Of a DNA stretch of 26,337 bases, positions 17,166 to 26,163 are shown in pieces. Within the stretch, counting starts at the first letter, position 1. The number at the start of each line of letters is the position of its first letter. Location: positions 1-26,337 of the forward strand of contig CYKH01001898.1 in NCBI GenBank assembly GCA_001460835.1, given 5' to 3'. A program made the position numbers and the translations under genes. The stretch comes from Bodo saltans. Its lineage: Eukaryota > Euglenozoa > Kinetoplastea > Eubodonida > Bodonidae. The notes under the pieces were generated by a model. The model ran no database searches, was not told where the DNA came from, and saw only the letters and a list, made by a program, of their open reading frames with translations.

Positions 17166-18716
17166 ATGTCTGGTCAGCAAGCACTTCCTGCGATCGCACT
17201 CCTCGATGATGATCTTCTCGAGCTAAACATGCTCGCTGATATGGTCCTGAAACTTTCATCTTCTGAGCGAGGCGTTCAACAAAATCAAGGTGAGCGAATT
17301 GCGGAGAGGTTACGTGCTTGCCGAGGCCGACTTGCTAACTGGAAACACCTTGGAGTCCATCGATCATCGGCTGTCAGTGGAAAGGAAGCTTCCTTCCGCG
17401 GGGATGATAACGTACAAGCATCGACGACCGAAAACCACACCCCTGTTCGAGGACAGCAAGCTCCACCACAGCACCTCATTCCTGGAGCGCTCAACACAAC
17501 CACAACCCTTCGTGTTCCCCAACCCCCCTCAGCGGCAACTGATGGAGGCACCCCGAGACGCCAGGCACCGATGGCTGCAGCGCTTTCATCAAGTAGAGGC
17601 GCTTCACACGCCCCGCAGCCTGCCGCTTCCATGCATACCCAGTCGATCACTGGCGGTTTTAAAGTACTGAAGCCTTCAAGCATTCGAGTTGCACAAGTCT
17701 CACGCGAGCAAGCCCCCACTAGCAGTGCCGCAATATCAAAAGATGTTGGTAAATACGTTTCCGCGGCCATTTACAACGTTCTTGAGAGCGTGGCGAATTT
17801 AACGGGAGCATCTTCTGCACATGTATTTCTTCGAGAGGGTAGTGAAATGGTGTCGATTGCTAACGTTGGGCAGAAGTTGAGTTTTCCTCCAAAGTTAGTA
17901 CGCCAGAGTTGCCAAGGAAGCCTAGCAGCTGGCGTTATGTCCAGCGGCATTGCTGTGAATCAGCGAGTGCTAGAAGCGTCGAATCGATCTCTTTCTACGA
18001 GTACACTGGCGTTTCCTGTTCGCAGCCGCTTTGGAGGCGGTGTGAACAATCCGATTCTCGGCGTTGTGCAAGTGAACAACAAACACGGTGGCCCCGGTTG
18101 CTTCAGCGAAGTGGACGAAAACGTAGTCAATATCGCGGGCACCTTTATTGGAGAGTTGATGTCCAAGTTTCCAATTGATTGGAGTGACGCATTCTACGAC
18201 CCCATCACGCAGCACAAAATGGCACCCTTTGCTCCTCGTGGATATGGGAACATGCGACTGCACGACAAAGAGGCTACCATCTTTATCACTTCGGAGAAAC
18301 ATAGCTCAGGTGATGCAAGCTCACACACAGGCCGTCCGCTCGCAGAAGTTCTTGATACGTTCGTCCCACCGCAGTTGATTTCACGCGTGACGTTGCCCCT
18401 CGTACAAACGACGGGAGGCCCTGTGGGTCTCGGAGCTGCCCCTTCCCTTCGAGAGGTCGACACGTACATGGAAAACTTGCACGACTGTTGGCGCCGAAGT
18501 GTTGAACTCAATGTCTCTCACTCCCAATCTGATAGGACGAAAGGGAAGGAGCTTAAACAGTTGCGTGAGGACCTCAATCACCACCGCACAAGATGCGCTA
18601 AGGTCGAGGAGGAGCTACGGCTGCACACACTCGATAGCGACGACTACAATAAGGAGTACGCCACGCTGAAGCAAGAGCTTGACAACTACTTGCGGACGAA
18701 AGGGCGGCTAGATTGA
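17166..18716 (+). CDS. GAF-domain protein with C-terminal coiled coil
   Basis: The 516-residue protein starts at ATG 17166 (MSGQQALPAIALLDDDLLEL), right after the acceptor AG at 17159-17160. Residues 1-60 are helical, 60-185 are Ser/Pro/Thr-rich and probably disordered. Residues about 190-333 look like a GAF domain: a long helix, then SSAHVFLREGSEMVSIANVGQ, a GSLAAGVMSSGIAVNQ segment, STLAFPVRSR and ILGVVQVNNKHGGPGCFSEVDENVV, the usual end of a GAF fold. GAF domains bind small ligands such as cyclic nucleotides; the ligand here is unknown. Residues about 450-516 form a coiled coil (KELKQLREDLNHHRTRCAKVEEEL). No catalytic domain such as a phosphodiesterase or kinase is present, so it may be a ligand-sensing scaffold. 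Subfamily is unassigned. Confidence 0.75.
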   Translation: MSGQQALPAIALLDDDLLELNMLADMVLKLSSSERGVQQNQGERIAERLRACRGRLANWKHLGVHRSSAVSGKEASFRGDDNVQASTTENHTPVRGQQAPPQHLIPGALNTTTTLRVPQPPSAATDGGTPRRQAPMAAALSSSRGASHAPQPAASMHTQSITGGFKVLKPSSIRVAQVSREQAPTSSAAISKDVGKYVSAAIYNVLESVANLTGASSAHVFLREGSEMVSIANVGQKLSFPPKLVRQSCQGSLAAGVMSSGIAVNQRVLEASNRSLSTSTLAFPVRSRFGGGVNNPILGVVQVNNKHGGPGCFSEVDENVVNIAGTFIGELMSKFPIDWSDAFYDPITQHKMAPFAPRGYGNMRLHDKEATIFITSEKHSSGDASSHTGRPLAEVLDTFVPPQLISRVTLPLVQTTGGPVGLGAAPSLREVDTYMENLHDCWRRSVELNVSHSQSDRTKGKELKQLREDLNHHRTRCAKVEEELRLHTLDSDDYNKEYATLKQELDNYLRTKGRLD

Positions 18717-18929
18717 TATGCCAATACTTATGTACACAAAGTGTTTCAATAATACTTGCATCACTCGTAGATCCTTTTTTCTCCCTGCTGTGAGCTTATG
18801 ATTCAAGCTTCCTTTGTTGGGCTTTTTGTGTCGCAGCTAGTCTCGACCGTGTTGGAGAAGGAATCGTGCTGTGTATCGTTGATATAAAAGAAAGAAAGCA
18901 AAACAAACAAAAACAAAACCAATTGAATA

Positions 18930-21134
18930 ATGCACATTGCTTCTGACGATGACAAGAAGAGTGCTGTAAGCACCTCTCCTTCACTATGCAATAACTCAGT
19001 CACTCCGTGCGCTTCGTACGATGTGCTCCTTCAGCATATGATCCCGCTCACACCGCACATGACGCCGACAAAATGGTCCTCATTGCTGCGAAAGTACGAC
19101 ACAGAACAAAAAGGAGGCCTCAACGAAGCTCAATGGTGTCTGTTGATCAAAGAGCAAGGAATATTGATTGGCAATACGGTAGGCACTGTGGTGGACTTTG
19201 GGAGAATTGCCGAGGTTCCATCAGGAATGGGCGCGCCCATTAACTTGCGTCGCCGGAAGAGCATCGCAGAGATTGTAATTGAATTCCTTGAGGGATTTAT
19301 TGCTGGCGGCTTGGCTGGTGCAGTAAGCAAGTCTATCATCGCTCCAGCAGATCGTGTGAAAATCATATTCCAAGTAGATCCTTCTCGCGCATTTTCGTTG
19401 AGAAATGCGATCGGACTGTCTCAATCGATGGTGAAAGAGGGAGGCGTCCTTTCACTGTGGAAAGGAAATGGAGCAACCATGATGCGCGTTGTGCCCTATG
19501 CATCTATTACATTTATGTCGTTCGAACACTACCACACAGCACTTAAAGTTGTATTCGTAGTTGACGATGAAGAGGGCGGCTCGAAGACTCGAGCAGTCTC
19601 CGCGAGGTTTGTGAGTGGTGCGTTGGCGGGCGCAACGGCAACCGCTTTCACCTACCCACTAGATCTTATGCGAGCAAGATTCGCTGCAGGGACGGCTGGG
19701 ACCTCGCCCTCGTACATGATTGCCTTCAGAGACGTCATTCGCACCCAAGGAGTAACGTCCCTCTACAGTGGTCTCGTGCCAACACTTCTCGGTATCATGC
19801 CTTATGCTGGCTCTAGTTTTGCATGTTTCGAAACCATCAAGTTCTATCTTGTCAGATGGCAGCAGCTGGAGGACGATAAAGCAATTCCCCCGTGGCAGCG
19901 AATTGTCGCGGGTGGCTTCTCTGGATTGGTCGCCCAGTCCTTCACATACCCCCTTGACATCGTGAGAAGGCGTTTGCAAGTGCAACCACATCGATACCGT
20001 GGCATTGCTCACGCCCTCACAGAAATATACCGCAACGAGGGAATCGTCAATGGACTCTACAAAGGACTAACGATGAACTGGATCAAAGGCCCCATAGCTG
20101 TGGCGACAAGCTTCACGATCAACGATATTGTGAAGACACGAATTCGCCAGTACCACAAGAAAGCAGATGAGGCTGCGCGAGACAAAAACGGCCGGCCTAC
20201 CACGTGGTTCGCAGAATCGGCACTTTGTGGCGCGGCTGCAGGTGCCGTCGCCAAATTCTGGACCGCCCCCTTCGACCGCATGAAGATCGTGTACCAAGTG
20301 GGGCAGCAGGCAGCGGATGACATGACCTTCGGGAGACACGCAAGAAGCATCATGTCTGAGTTCAACAGTGATGCGCACATGTGGCAAGGAAGTGGTGCGA
20401 TGATCATGCGCGTCGTGCCGTACGCAGCCATCACGTACGCTTGCTTTGACAACCTACAGCCGTGGTCTCAGCGGGTGACATACTCGCACAGCCCATGCTT
20501 CGCAAGCAACTTTGTTGCTGGCGCCACCGCGGCAACAATCGCCACCGGGCTGCTGTATCCTCTGGATATGATGCACACACGAACTGCAGCTTCACCAGTG
20601 AAGTTGTACGATAGCTACTACTTAGGCATGCGCGAGGTGTTCCGGAGCCGTGGTGTCTTCGCACTTTGGGAGGGTGCGGGCGCTTCAATTGTTGGTATAG
20701 GACCGATGGCTGGACTAGGCTTTGCTCTCTACGAAGACTTCAAACAGCGATTTGACTGTGATGGGCCGGTAAAGAGGCTAGTGGCGGGTGCTGCTGCCGG
20801 TGCGATTGCACAAGCGGTAACGTACCCGTTCAATGTCGTTCGTCGTAGGGCACAGGTGGACACCATCATTCAGGAGGGGTTCGTGCGGAGCATGAAGAAT
20901 ATCTACAACTCCCAAGGGTTTTACAGCGGCCTCTACCAACGTATGCCGTTTGGATGGACAATGGGCGCAATGACGGTTGGCATCAGTTTCTCCATCAACG
21001 ATTTCTGCAAAGACAGCATCGTTCGCGCGAAGAAAGAAATCCGTGAGACCGCTTCAATACCGTCATTTAGCCAGTTTCGCGGCGGCTCCAGTGCCGAAGC
21101 CGGCGTCAGCGGCGGCAGCGGCTTCGGAGGCTGA
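18930..21134 (+). CDS. Double mitochondrial carrier: two SLC25 units fused in one chain
   Basis: The 734-residue protein has six carrier repeats where the family has three. Signatures begin near residues 117 (APADRVKIIFQV), 225 (YPLDLMRARF), 324 (YPLDIVRRRLQV), 430 (APFDRMKIVYQV), 527 (YPLDMMHTR) and 616 (YPFNVVRRRAQV). Repeats 1-3 and 4-6 each form a complete six-helix carrier; corresponding repeats resemble each other (1 with 4, 2 with 5, 3 with 6), so one carrier gene duplicated and fused. The WKGNGATMMRVVPYASITF stretch resembles SLC25A42/Leu5-type CoA or adenine-nucleotide carriers, so that substrate class is an inference. Residues 1-110 add a soluble domain with an EF-hand-like segment (LRKYDTEQKGGLNEAQW) lacking a full calcium loop. 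The tail is Gly/Ser-rich. In the second unit the matrix-gate motif is altered (His at repeat 5, Asn for Asp at repeat 6). The likely location is the mitochondrial inner membrane. Confidence 0.9.
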   Translation: MHIASDDDKKSAVSTSPSLCNNSVTPCASYDVLLQHMIPLTPHMTPTKWSSLLRKYDTEQKGGLNEAQWCLLIKEQGILIGNTVGTVVDFGRIAEVPSGMGAPINLRRRKSIAEIVIEFLEGFIAGGLAGAVSKSIIAPADRVKIIFQVDPSRAFSLRNAIGLSQSMVKEGGVLSLWKGNGATMMRVVPYASITFMSFEHYHTALKVVFVVDDEEGGSKTRAVSARFVSGALAGATATAFTYPLDLMRARFAAGTAGTSPSYMIAFRDVIRTQGVTSLYSGLVPTLLGIMPYAGSSFACFETIKFYLVRWQQLEDDKAIPPWQRIVAGGFSGLVAQSFTYPLDIVRRRLQVQPHRYRGIAHALTEIYRNEGIVNGLYKGLTMNWIKGPIAVATSFTINDIVKTRIRQYHKKADEAARDKNGRPTTWFAESALCGAAAGAVAKFWTAPFDRMKIVYQVGQQAADDMTFGRHARSIMSEFNSDAHMWQGSGAMIMRVVPYAAITYACFDNLQPWSQRVTYSHSPCFASNFVAGATAATIATGLLYPLDMMHTRTAASPVKLYDSYYLGMREVFRSRGVFALWEGAGASIVGIGPMAGLGFALYEDFKQRFDCDGPVKRLVAGAAAGAIAQAVTYPFNVVRRRAQVDTIIQEGFVRSMKNIYNSQGFYSGLYQRMPFGWTMGAMTVGISFSINDFCKDSIVRAKKEIRETASIPSFSQFRGGSSAEAGVSGGSGFGG

Positions 21135-21624
21135 TATGTGTTGATCAGCGTCGTATTTAAGGGAAGGGATGAAATCGCAATCTCTCATTTCGTTGCAGTC
21201 GTTACATCACAGAGAAATTGGGGACAATCACTTTGCTGGCAACATAGTTGCCTGTGGGTGTGTGGTCGTGTGCTGAACGGTTCTTGCTTTGCGCATATTG
21301 TGCCATTGAAGACACCACATTAATTTTTGTTCGATTGCCCTGGCGGGTGCGCGAGACACTGTCACTGTTTATGCTATGTTTTCTTGCGAGTAGTCTCATT
21401 GCTCTGCGCTGAATCTTCTTGCTAATGTCTTCTTTCACGGTTGTTGTCTGTCAGAGGTTTGATAGAAATTGTAAAGGGTCTTACAGAAAAGAGAGACAGT
21501 CAACTGCTGTAAGCGGTCTCTTTTTCTTTCTCACTTTTTAGTCAACCCCCTGCGCGGCAGCAGCTATTTTTTGACGAACGAAACATCAGGTATTTAGCAG
21601 CAGTTCCCGACCCAATCCTGAAAC
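21135..21624 (+). other. Intergenic region with small hairpins and a trans-splice acceptor
   Basis: No gene is seen. A perfect hairpin GGCAAC-ATA-GTTGCC lies at 21238-21252. A weaker pairing joins AGAGAC near 21492-21497 with GTCTCT at 21516-21521, beside the CT-rich tract 21516-21540 that ends in TTTTTAG (AG at 21540-21541), the likely acceptor for the kinase gene at 21625. No tRNA or snoRNA could be supported. Confidence 0.6.
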
Positions 21625-23262
21625 ATGGAAAACTACGAGAGCCTTGGCGTGATTGGAGAGGGTACGTACGGAGTTGTGATGAAGGCTCGCCATCGTGAAA
21701 CCGGTCAAGTGGTAGCCATCAAGAAATTCAAAGAAAGTGACGAGGATGAACAGGTACGAAAGACGTCGCTGCGCGAAGTTCGCGTGCTCAAGCAGCTACG
21801 ACATGATAACGTCATCACGTTACTTGAGGTATTTAGGAGGAAGGGGAAGTTACACTTGGTCTTTGAGTATGTCGAGAAGACCATCTTGGAGGTGCTAGAA
21901 AAGAAAGCGAACGGATTAGACGACATGGATGTGCGCAAGTACATGTATCAACTGTTGAGAGGCGTCGAGTACTGCCACTCACACAACATTATTCACAGAG
22001 ATATCAAGCCGGAAAATATTCTTATCTCCAAGAATGGCGCGCTGAAATTGTGCGACTTTGGGTTTGCTCGCACAATGAGCATTGGCGGGAAGTACACCGA
22101 TTACGTCGCGACTCGCTGGTACCGTGCGCCGGAGTTGCTGGTTGGTGACGTCGAGTACGGCAAAGGCGTTGACATTTGGGCGGTTGGCTGCATTTTCGCG
22201 GAAATTAGCAACGGAATTCCTCTGTTCCCTGGCGAGAGCGATCTTGATCAACTAGCCCATATTATGCGCTGTTTTGGAAAGATTACAAACCGTATGGTTC
22301 AAATCTTCAGGCGCAATCCGTTGTACGCAAACGTTGAGCTACCTCCCTCCACAATCTGCGAGACGCTCGATGACCGCTTTCCTAGTGTACCAAAGAGCTG
22401 GATTGCGTTCCTCAAGGCCTGCTTGAAAAATGACCCCGATCAGCGAGAGTCATGCAGCTCCTTGATGTCGATGCCGTATTTTTCCGATAAGAACTTCCGC
22501 AACGAGTATGAAAATGAGCTCAAGATGATTTTCGAGAAGGAATCAAGGCAAGCCGGTGGCAGTGTTCACAAAAAGAGCAATAGTGGCGACGGCTCCGCTC
22601 CGACATCATACAGCGGTGATCAATACGCTCCTGCATTGCCTGGCGCTCGCCCCAAAAACGATGCCCCATCGTTGCCAAACCAAAGCTCCCCCGTGCCTAG
22701 CCATCCCGGCCTCGGAATGCTGTGGAATCAGTACCTGGCATCAGCAACGACCGAGCTCCCTGACCTGTCTGCTCCCAAAGCACAACCTGTGCAGCAGCCC
22801 TTCTTCCCTTCTACCAAGCCACCCTCTCAAGGAAAGTACAACGCGTTCACGCACAACAACGACATGATGGTGACCAACGCATTCCCCTCCAACAGCACGT
22901 CGACGCGTACATCGTCGCAGCAGCAACAACAACAGCAACAATTCCACATGACGCAGACGAAGAAGCAGCCAACGCTGTTCCCCACACTGCTATCTTCCCA
23001 AGGACAGCACCCCTCCACACCGCAGCAACCGTACTTCAATGGAACGCTGAATGGGACCACCAGCAAGTCTGACGCCATCACGTCACAGCTGCAGTACAAA
23101 AAGAAACCTCAAAAGAAGAATGTGCTGTCAACATTGAGTCTCAACGCGTTTGGGACTGGTGGCGGCTCCAACGATCAGATGATGCTCTTTGGACATGGTA
23201 GTGGGACTGGGAGCGGCTCACAGGATCCTCGACGAGGAAGCAATGGGACAAGCAAGTGGTAG
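21625..23262 (+). CDS. CDKL5: CDKL5-like protein kinase with Gln/Ser-rich tail
   Basis: The 545-residue protein is a CMGC kinase of the CDKL family. It has the glycine loop GEGTYG (11-16), VVAIKKFKESDEDEQVRKTSLRE (outlined; KTSLRE is the CDKL counterpart of PSTAIRE), RRKGKLHLVFEYVEK, HRDIKPEN (about 124-131), LCDFGFAR (DFG about 144), and an activation loop T158-D159-Y160 followed by VATRWYRAPELL. These match CDKL5 closely; most CDKLs have T-E-Y at that place, here T-D-Y. CDKLs act in cilium or flagellum length control in several protists and animals, so a flagellar role is plausible. The tail from about residue 300 is disordered, with Ser/Pro stretches and an eight-Gln run (22918-22941). ATG 21625 follows the acceptor at 21540-21541. 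The kinase domain appears intact. Confidence 0.9.
   Translation: MENYESLGVIGEGTYGVVMKARHRETGQVVAIKKFKESDEDEQVRKTSLREVRVLKQLRHDNVITLLEVFRRKGKLHLVFEYVEKTILEVLEKKANGLDDMDVRKYMYQLLRGVEYCHSHNIIHRDIKPENILISKNGALKLCDFGFARTMSIGGKYTDYVATRWYRAPELLVGDVEYGKGVDIWAVGCIFAEISNGIPLFPGESDLDQLAHIMRCFGKITNRMVQIFRRNPLYANVELPPSTICETLDDRFPSVPKSWIAFLKACLKNDPDQRESCSSLMSMPYFSDKNFRNEYENELKMIFEKESRQAGGSVHKKSNSGDGSAPTSYSGDQYAPALPGARPKNDAPSLPNQSSPVPSHPGLGMLWNQYLASATTELPDLSAPKAQPVQQPFFPSTKPPSQGKYNAFTHNNDMMVTNAFPSNSTSTRTSSQQQQQQQQFHMTQTKKQPTLFPTLLSSQGQHPSTPQQPYFNGTLNGTTSKSDAITSQLQYKKKPQKKNVLSTLSLNAFGTGGGSNDQMMLFGHGSGTGSGSQDPRRGSNGTSKW
22918..22941 (+). repeat. CAG/CAA run encoding eight glutamines
   Basis: Mixed CAG and CAA codons give eight Gln in a row within the kinase tail. 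The codon mixture argues against recent slippage expansion. Confidence 0.85.
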
Positions 23263-23975
23263 TGCCGCGATGTGTCTGTCAAGTAAGAGTTTTATCGAAT
23301 GCCATCACAAAAAACAAAAAAAAAGGGATGAGCGAAGAACTCGGAGACAGGTGAGCACAAACAGAAGAAGAAGAAAAAAAGAAGAGGAAATGGCCAAAAA
23401 AAATTGTACAATTGAGTTGCTGATACCATACACCTCAACACGTTTGGGTTGCTGCGAGCAGTTCGGGAACAAACAAGCCGAGGACCAAAACAAAACAAAA
23501 CCCCAAACCAAAACAAAAAAAAGGATGTACAGAACATTGACAAAAGCTTGAGAACATGTGTGCTGTTCGTTTGGCGTCTTTGTATTCTCCCCCCACCCGC
23601 GTTATATTTTTGTCCTCTCGCCGCATCTGCGGATGTGTGACGAATGTTTGATAGCTGAAGTGGTCAGCGTCATTTTTTTTTAAAGTGCGAAATGAATCAA
23701 GTGAAAAAGAAGAAGAACGGCCCTTTTTTTTGAGGTCGTTTCTCAGTGAGAGACATCATCAACAGTCTTCTCACCCCAACTACTTTCCATCTCTCCCTCT
23801 CACTTCCTTTTTATTTTTGTTAGTTTGTTACACACAAGAGGAGAGGGCAAATTAGTGATTGCTACGTCTGAATACTACTACACGATTTCTAAAGTGCACT
23901 TTGTTCGCTGTTGTACGTGACTACCTTCCTTTGTTCATGTAACAATTTTCATTTGCACATCACACAAGGTGAGGG
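23263..23975 (+). other. Long intergenic region, A-rich then pyrimidine-rich
   Basis: No credible gene is seen in these 713 bases. The first half is purine-rich with AAAAC and AAGAAG runs (3' UTR-like). The second half is CT-rich (for example 23780-23823, ending TTTTTGTTAG), giving candidate acceptors at 23822-23823 and 23967-23968 for the gene starting at 23976. The short open frames on both strands follow from this skewed composition. Confidence 0.65.
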
Positions 23976-25490
23976 ATGTCTCAGCCGTTGTGGGTAGAAC
24001 GCAAAGAAGAGGGCAACTTGGCATTTAAGAACGGTGAGTACGAAAATGCTGTCCGCTTTTATTCCGAAGCCATCGATGAGCAAGCCACAGAGGCTGCTCT
24101 TCACTCTAACAGGAGCGCGGCGTTCCTTAAGCTGGGCAAATATGCCGAGGCTGTGCGCGATGCGCAAACTGCCATCGATCTCGATCCCACTTTTCTGAAG
24201 GCGTACACTCGCCTCCACAACGGTCTTTGTAACACTGGAAAGTTCACGGACGCGTCGCGCGCCATGGAAAATGCAGTGAGAATCATCCAGGGATCCAACC
24301 CAGCATTGGTAGAAGACATGAACAACTTAGAGGCGCTCCGCAAGCAATCAGATGCAGCTGTGGTTGCCCTCGAAAATGCTCGCCGGTGTATTTCTGAGAA
24401 TAATTTAAAGTCTGCTGAAAGTGCGCTCGCTGAATCGTACAAGAATTTTCCCGAATGCCCGACCCTTGCGTTTGCATTTGCCGAGGCACGCGCTCCAAGC
24501 GATCCCGACCAAGTCAACATCACCATGCAGCGCTACACAAAGACGCACGATAGCGACCCTCACTACCTTTATGTGCGAGCACTCGCGACATACTACAAGG
24601 GCCAGGATGGGTTCCCCATTGCTCAGCGCATTCTACGCCAAGCGCTTGAGTTTGATCCTGACAACTCCAATGCTCGCATCCTTCTGAAGAAGATCCGCAC
24701 AGTTGAGGCCTCAAAAGAGAACGGAAATACTGCGTTTAAAGAGAAGCGGTATCAGGACGCCGTAAAATATTACTCAGAGGCGATTGACCTTGACGGTAGC
24801 AACCGCCGCATGAACGCCATGCTACGCGGAAATCGCTCGGCAGCTCACTTAGAGAATTCTGACTACCAGCGTGCCATGCTGGACTGTGATTTTGCTATCA
24901 ACAACGGCAACAACGCACCAAAAATGTTCGCTAGACGAAGCAGAATTTTCGAGGCGTTAGAGAAGATGGATGAAGCCATGCGTGATTTGCAACAAGCGGC
25001 CGAACGCGATAGTAACTATGAAGGTGAGGTTCGACAGCTGAAAGCTCGTATCAAGCGCGCGAAGCGAAAGGACTACTACAAAATCCTTGGCATCGAGCAG
25101 CGTGGCGCGACGGAAGATATCATCAAGCGAGGGTACAAGAAAGGTGCCCTCCTATGGCACCCTGATAAGTGGGCCCACTCCAGTGAGGAAGAGCAAGCGG
25201 TTGCAGAGGCAAAGTTCAAAGAAGTCGGCGAAGCGTTTGCTGTCCTCTCTGATCCCCGAAAGAAGCAAATGTACGACAACGGCCAACTTGACGACAACGT
25301 CGAGGGCTCTGGCGGCGGCGGCGGCTTCGGCGGAGGTGGTGGTCAGGAAGATATTATGAACATGTTCAACATGATGTTCGCAGGAGGTGGCGGCATGGGC
25401 GGCATGGGCGGTATGGGTGGTGGTGGTGGCCGCCGTGGCCGCGGCGCACAGGGGGGTATGCCGCCCGGATTCTCCTTCTCATTCCAATAG
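23976..25490 (+). CDS. DNAJC7: DNAJC7-like co-chaperone: TPR repeats plus J domain
   Basis: The 504-residue protein has TPR units at about 1-105 (KEEGNLAFKNGEYENAVRFY, NRSAAFLKLGKYAEAV, KAYTR), a second set at about 246-355 (KENGNTAFKEKRYQDAVKYY, NRSAAHLENSDY), and a J domain at about 366-436 (DYYKILGI, HPD at about 394-396, FKEVGEAFAVLSDPRKKQMY). This order matches human DNAJC7/TPR2, a cytosolic co-chaperone that passes clients between HSP90 and HSP70. The K...N...N...K...R pattern suggests carboxylate-clamp binding of EEVD tails in both sets. The HPD is intact, so HSP70 stimulation is expected. The C-terminus is Gly/Met-rich (GGMGGMGG) and ends PPGFSFSFQ. ATG 23976 is the first Met after the acceptor region. 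No damage is seen. Confidence 0.93.
   Translation: MSQPLWVERKEEGNLAFKNGEYENAVRFYSEAIDEQATEAALHSNRSAAFLKLGKYAEAVRDAQTAIDLDPTFLKAYTRLHNGLCNTGKFTDASRAMENAVRIIQGSNPALVEDMNNLEALRKQSDAAVVALENARRCISENNLKSAESALAESYKNFPECPTLAFAFAEARAPSDPDQVNITMQRYTKTHDSDPHYLYVRALATYYKGQDGFPIAQRILRQALEFDPDNSNARILLKKIRTVEASKENGNTAFKEKRYQDAVKYYSEAIDLDGSNRRMNAMLRGNRSAAHLENSDYQRAMLDCDFAINNGNNAPKMFARRSRIFEALEKMDEAMRDLQQAAERDSNYEGEVRQLKARIKRAKRKDYYKILGIEQRGATEDIIKRGYKKGALLWHPDKWAHSSEEEQAVAEAKFKEVGEAFAVLSDPRKKQMYDNGQLDDNVEGSGGGGGFGGGGGQEDIMNMFNMMFAGGGGMGGMGGMGGGGGRRGRGAQGGMPPGFSFSFQ
25384..25440 (+). repeat. GGCATGGGC tandem repeat encoding Gly-Gly-Met
   Basis: Three to four copies of a nine-base GGCATGGGC-like unit, followed by GGT runs, encode the Gly/Met-rich tail of the J-domain protein. 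Confidence 0.75.
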
Positions 25491-26163
25491 ATAGCTCCGT
25501 TCACAACACTCTTGTGTGTGATGGAGCGTGTGTGGGATGACTTGACCGATGGCTACAACGCCAAAATATACCACACTTTTCTTCGAGTTTGAGGCCCAAC
25601 CCAACCAAAGGGGTAACACTTTACTGAAAGCCCCATTTTACATTCCTTCGGTTTTGTTTTCGAGATCGTGATTATTATGACCAGGTGAAGTGAGAGGAGT
25701 AAGGAGTGTTGTGTGTGTGTGTATATGTGTGGGCAAAATTTAGTTAACAAAAAAAACTTTGTAATTAACCGGAAGTAAGAGTTGTGTAAGAACGATGAGA
25801 GAAGAAAAGAGAAAATGAAGAATTACACACAAAACTCCACACCACACTACACCACATCACACACCACACCCTGTAGCACTGCCTCCCCCTTTATGATTGC
25901 AAGAGGCAAACATACAGTGTCACCCTCTCTGAGCAAACACTCCTATTTCAATTCAAGTCAACAAACAAACAAACAACCAAACGTGAAAAATGCCTTTATC
26001 ATTTGGTCATTGTGACATTGTGAAATAGTTTCGTTAATTAATGTCTACCGCACACATATGCGAGCAACACAAGGAATAATAGCAGCGACAACAACAACAT
26101 TCAACGATCTTGCATTAGAATAGATCGATTGGTTTTAGACATCTACTTCCCGAGCACACAGAA
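25491..26163 (+). other. Intergenic region with TG-rich and AC-rich tracts
   Basis: No gene is seen. A TG repeat lies at 25705-25732 and a complementary AC-rich stretch at 25824-25870 (ACACCACACTACACCACATC), so the 3' UTR could fold on itself. Further simple sequence includes an AAAC run near 25962-25980 and CAACAA near 26088-26098. Pyrimidine signals before the next gene are weak; the nearest AG is 26160-26161. Confidence 0.65.

Noticed and set aside
21168-21280. Possible C/D-box snoRNA (GGATGAA and CTGA)
   Set aside because: The C-box match is weak, no terminal stem or guide region can be supported, and such short motifs occur by chance.
23189-23551. Plus-strand Lys/Arg-rich open frame overlapping the end of the CDKL5-like gene
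   Set aside because: It arises from A-rich 3' UTR sequence; no motif or acceptor upstream.
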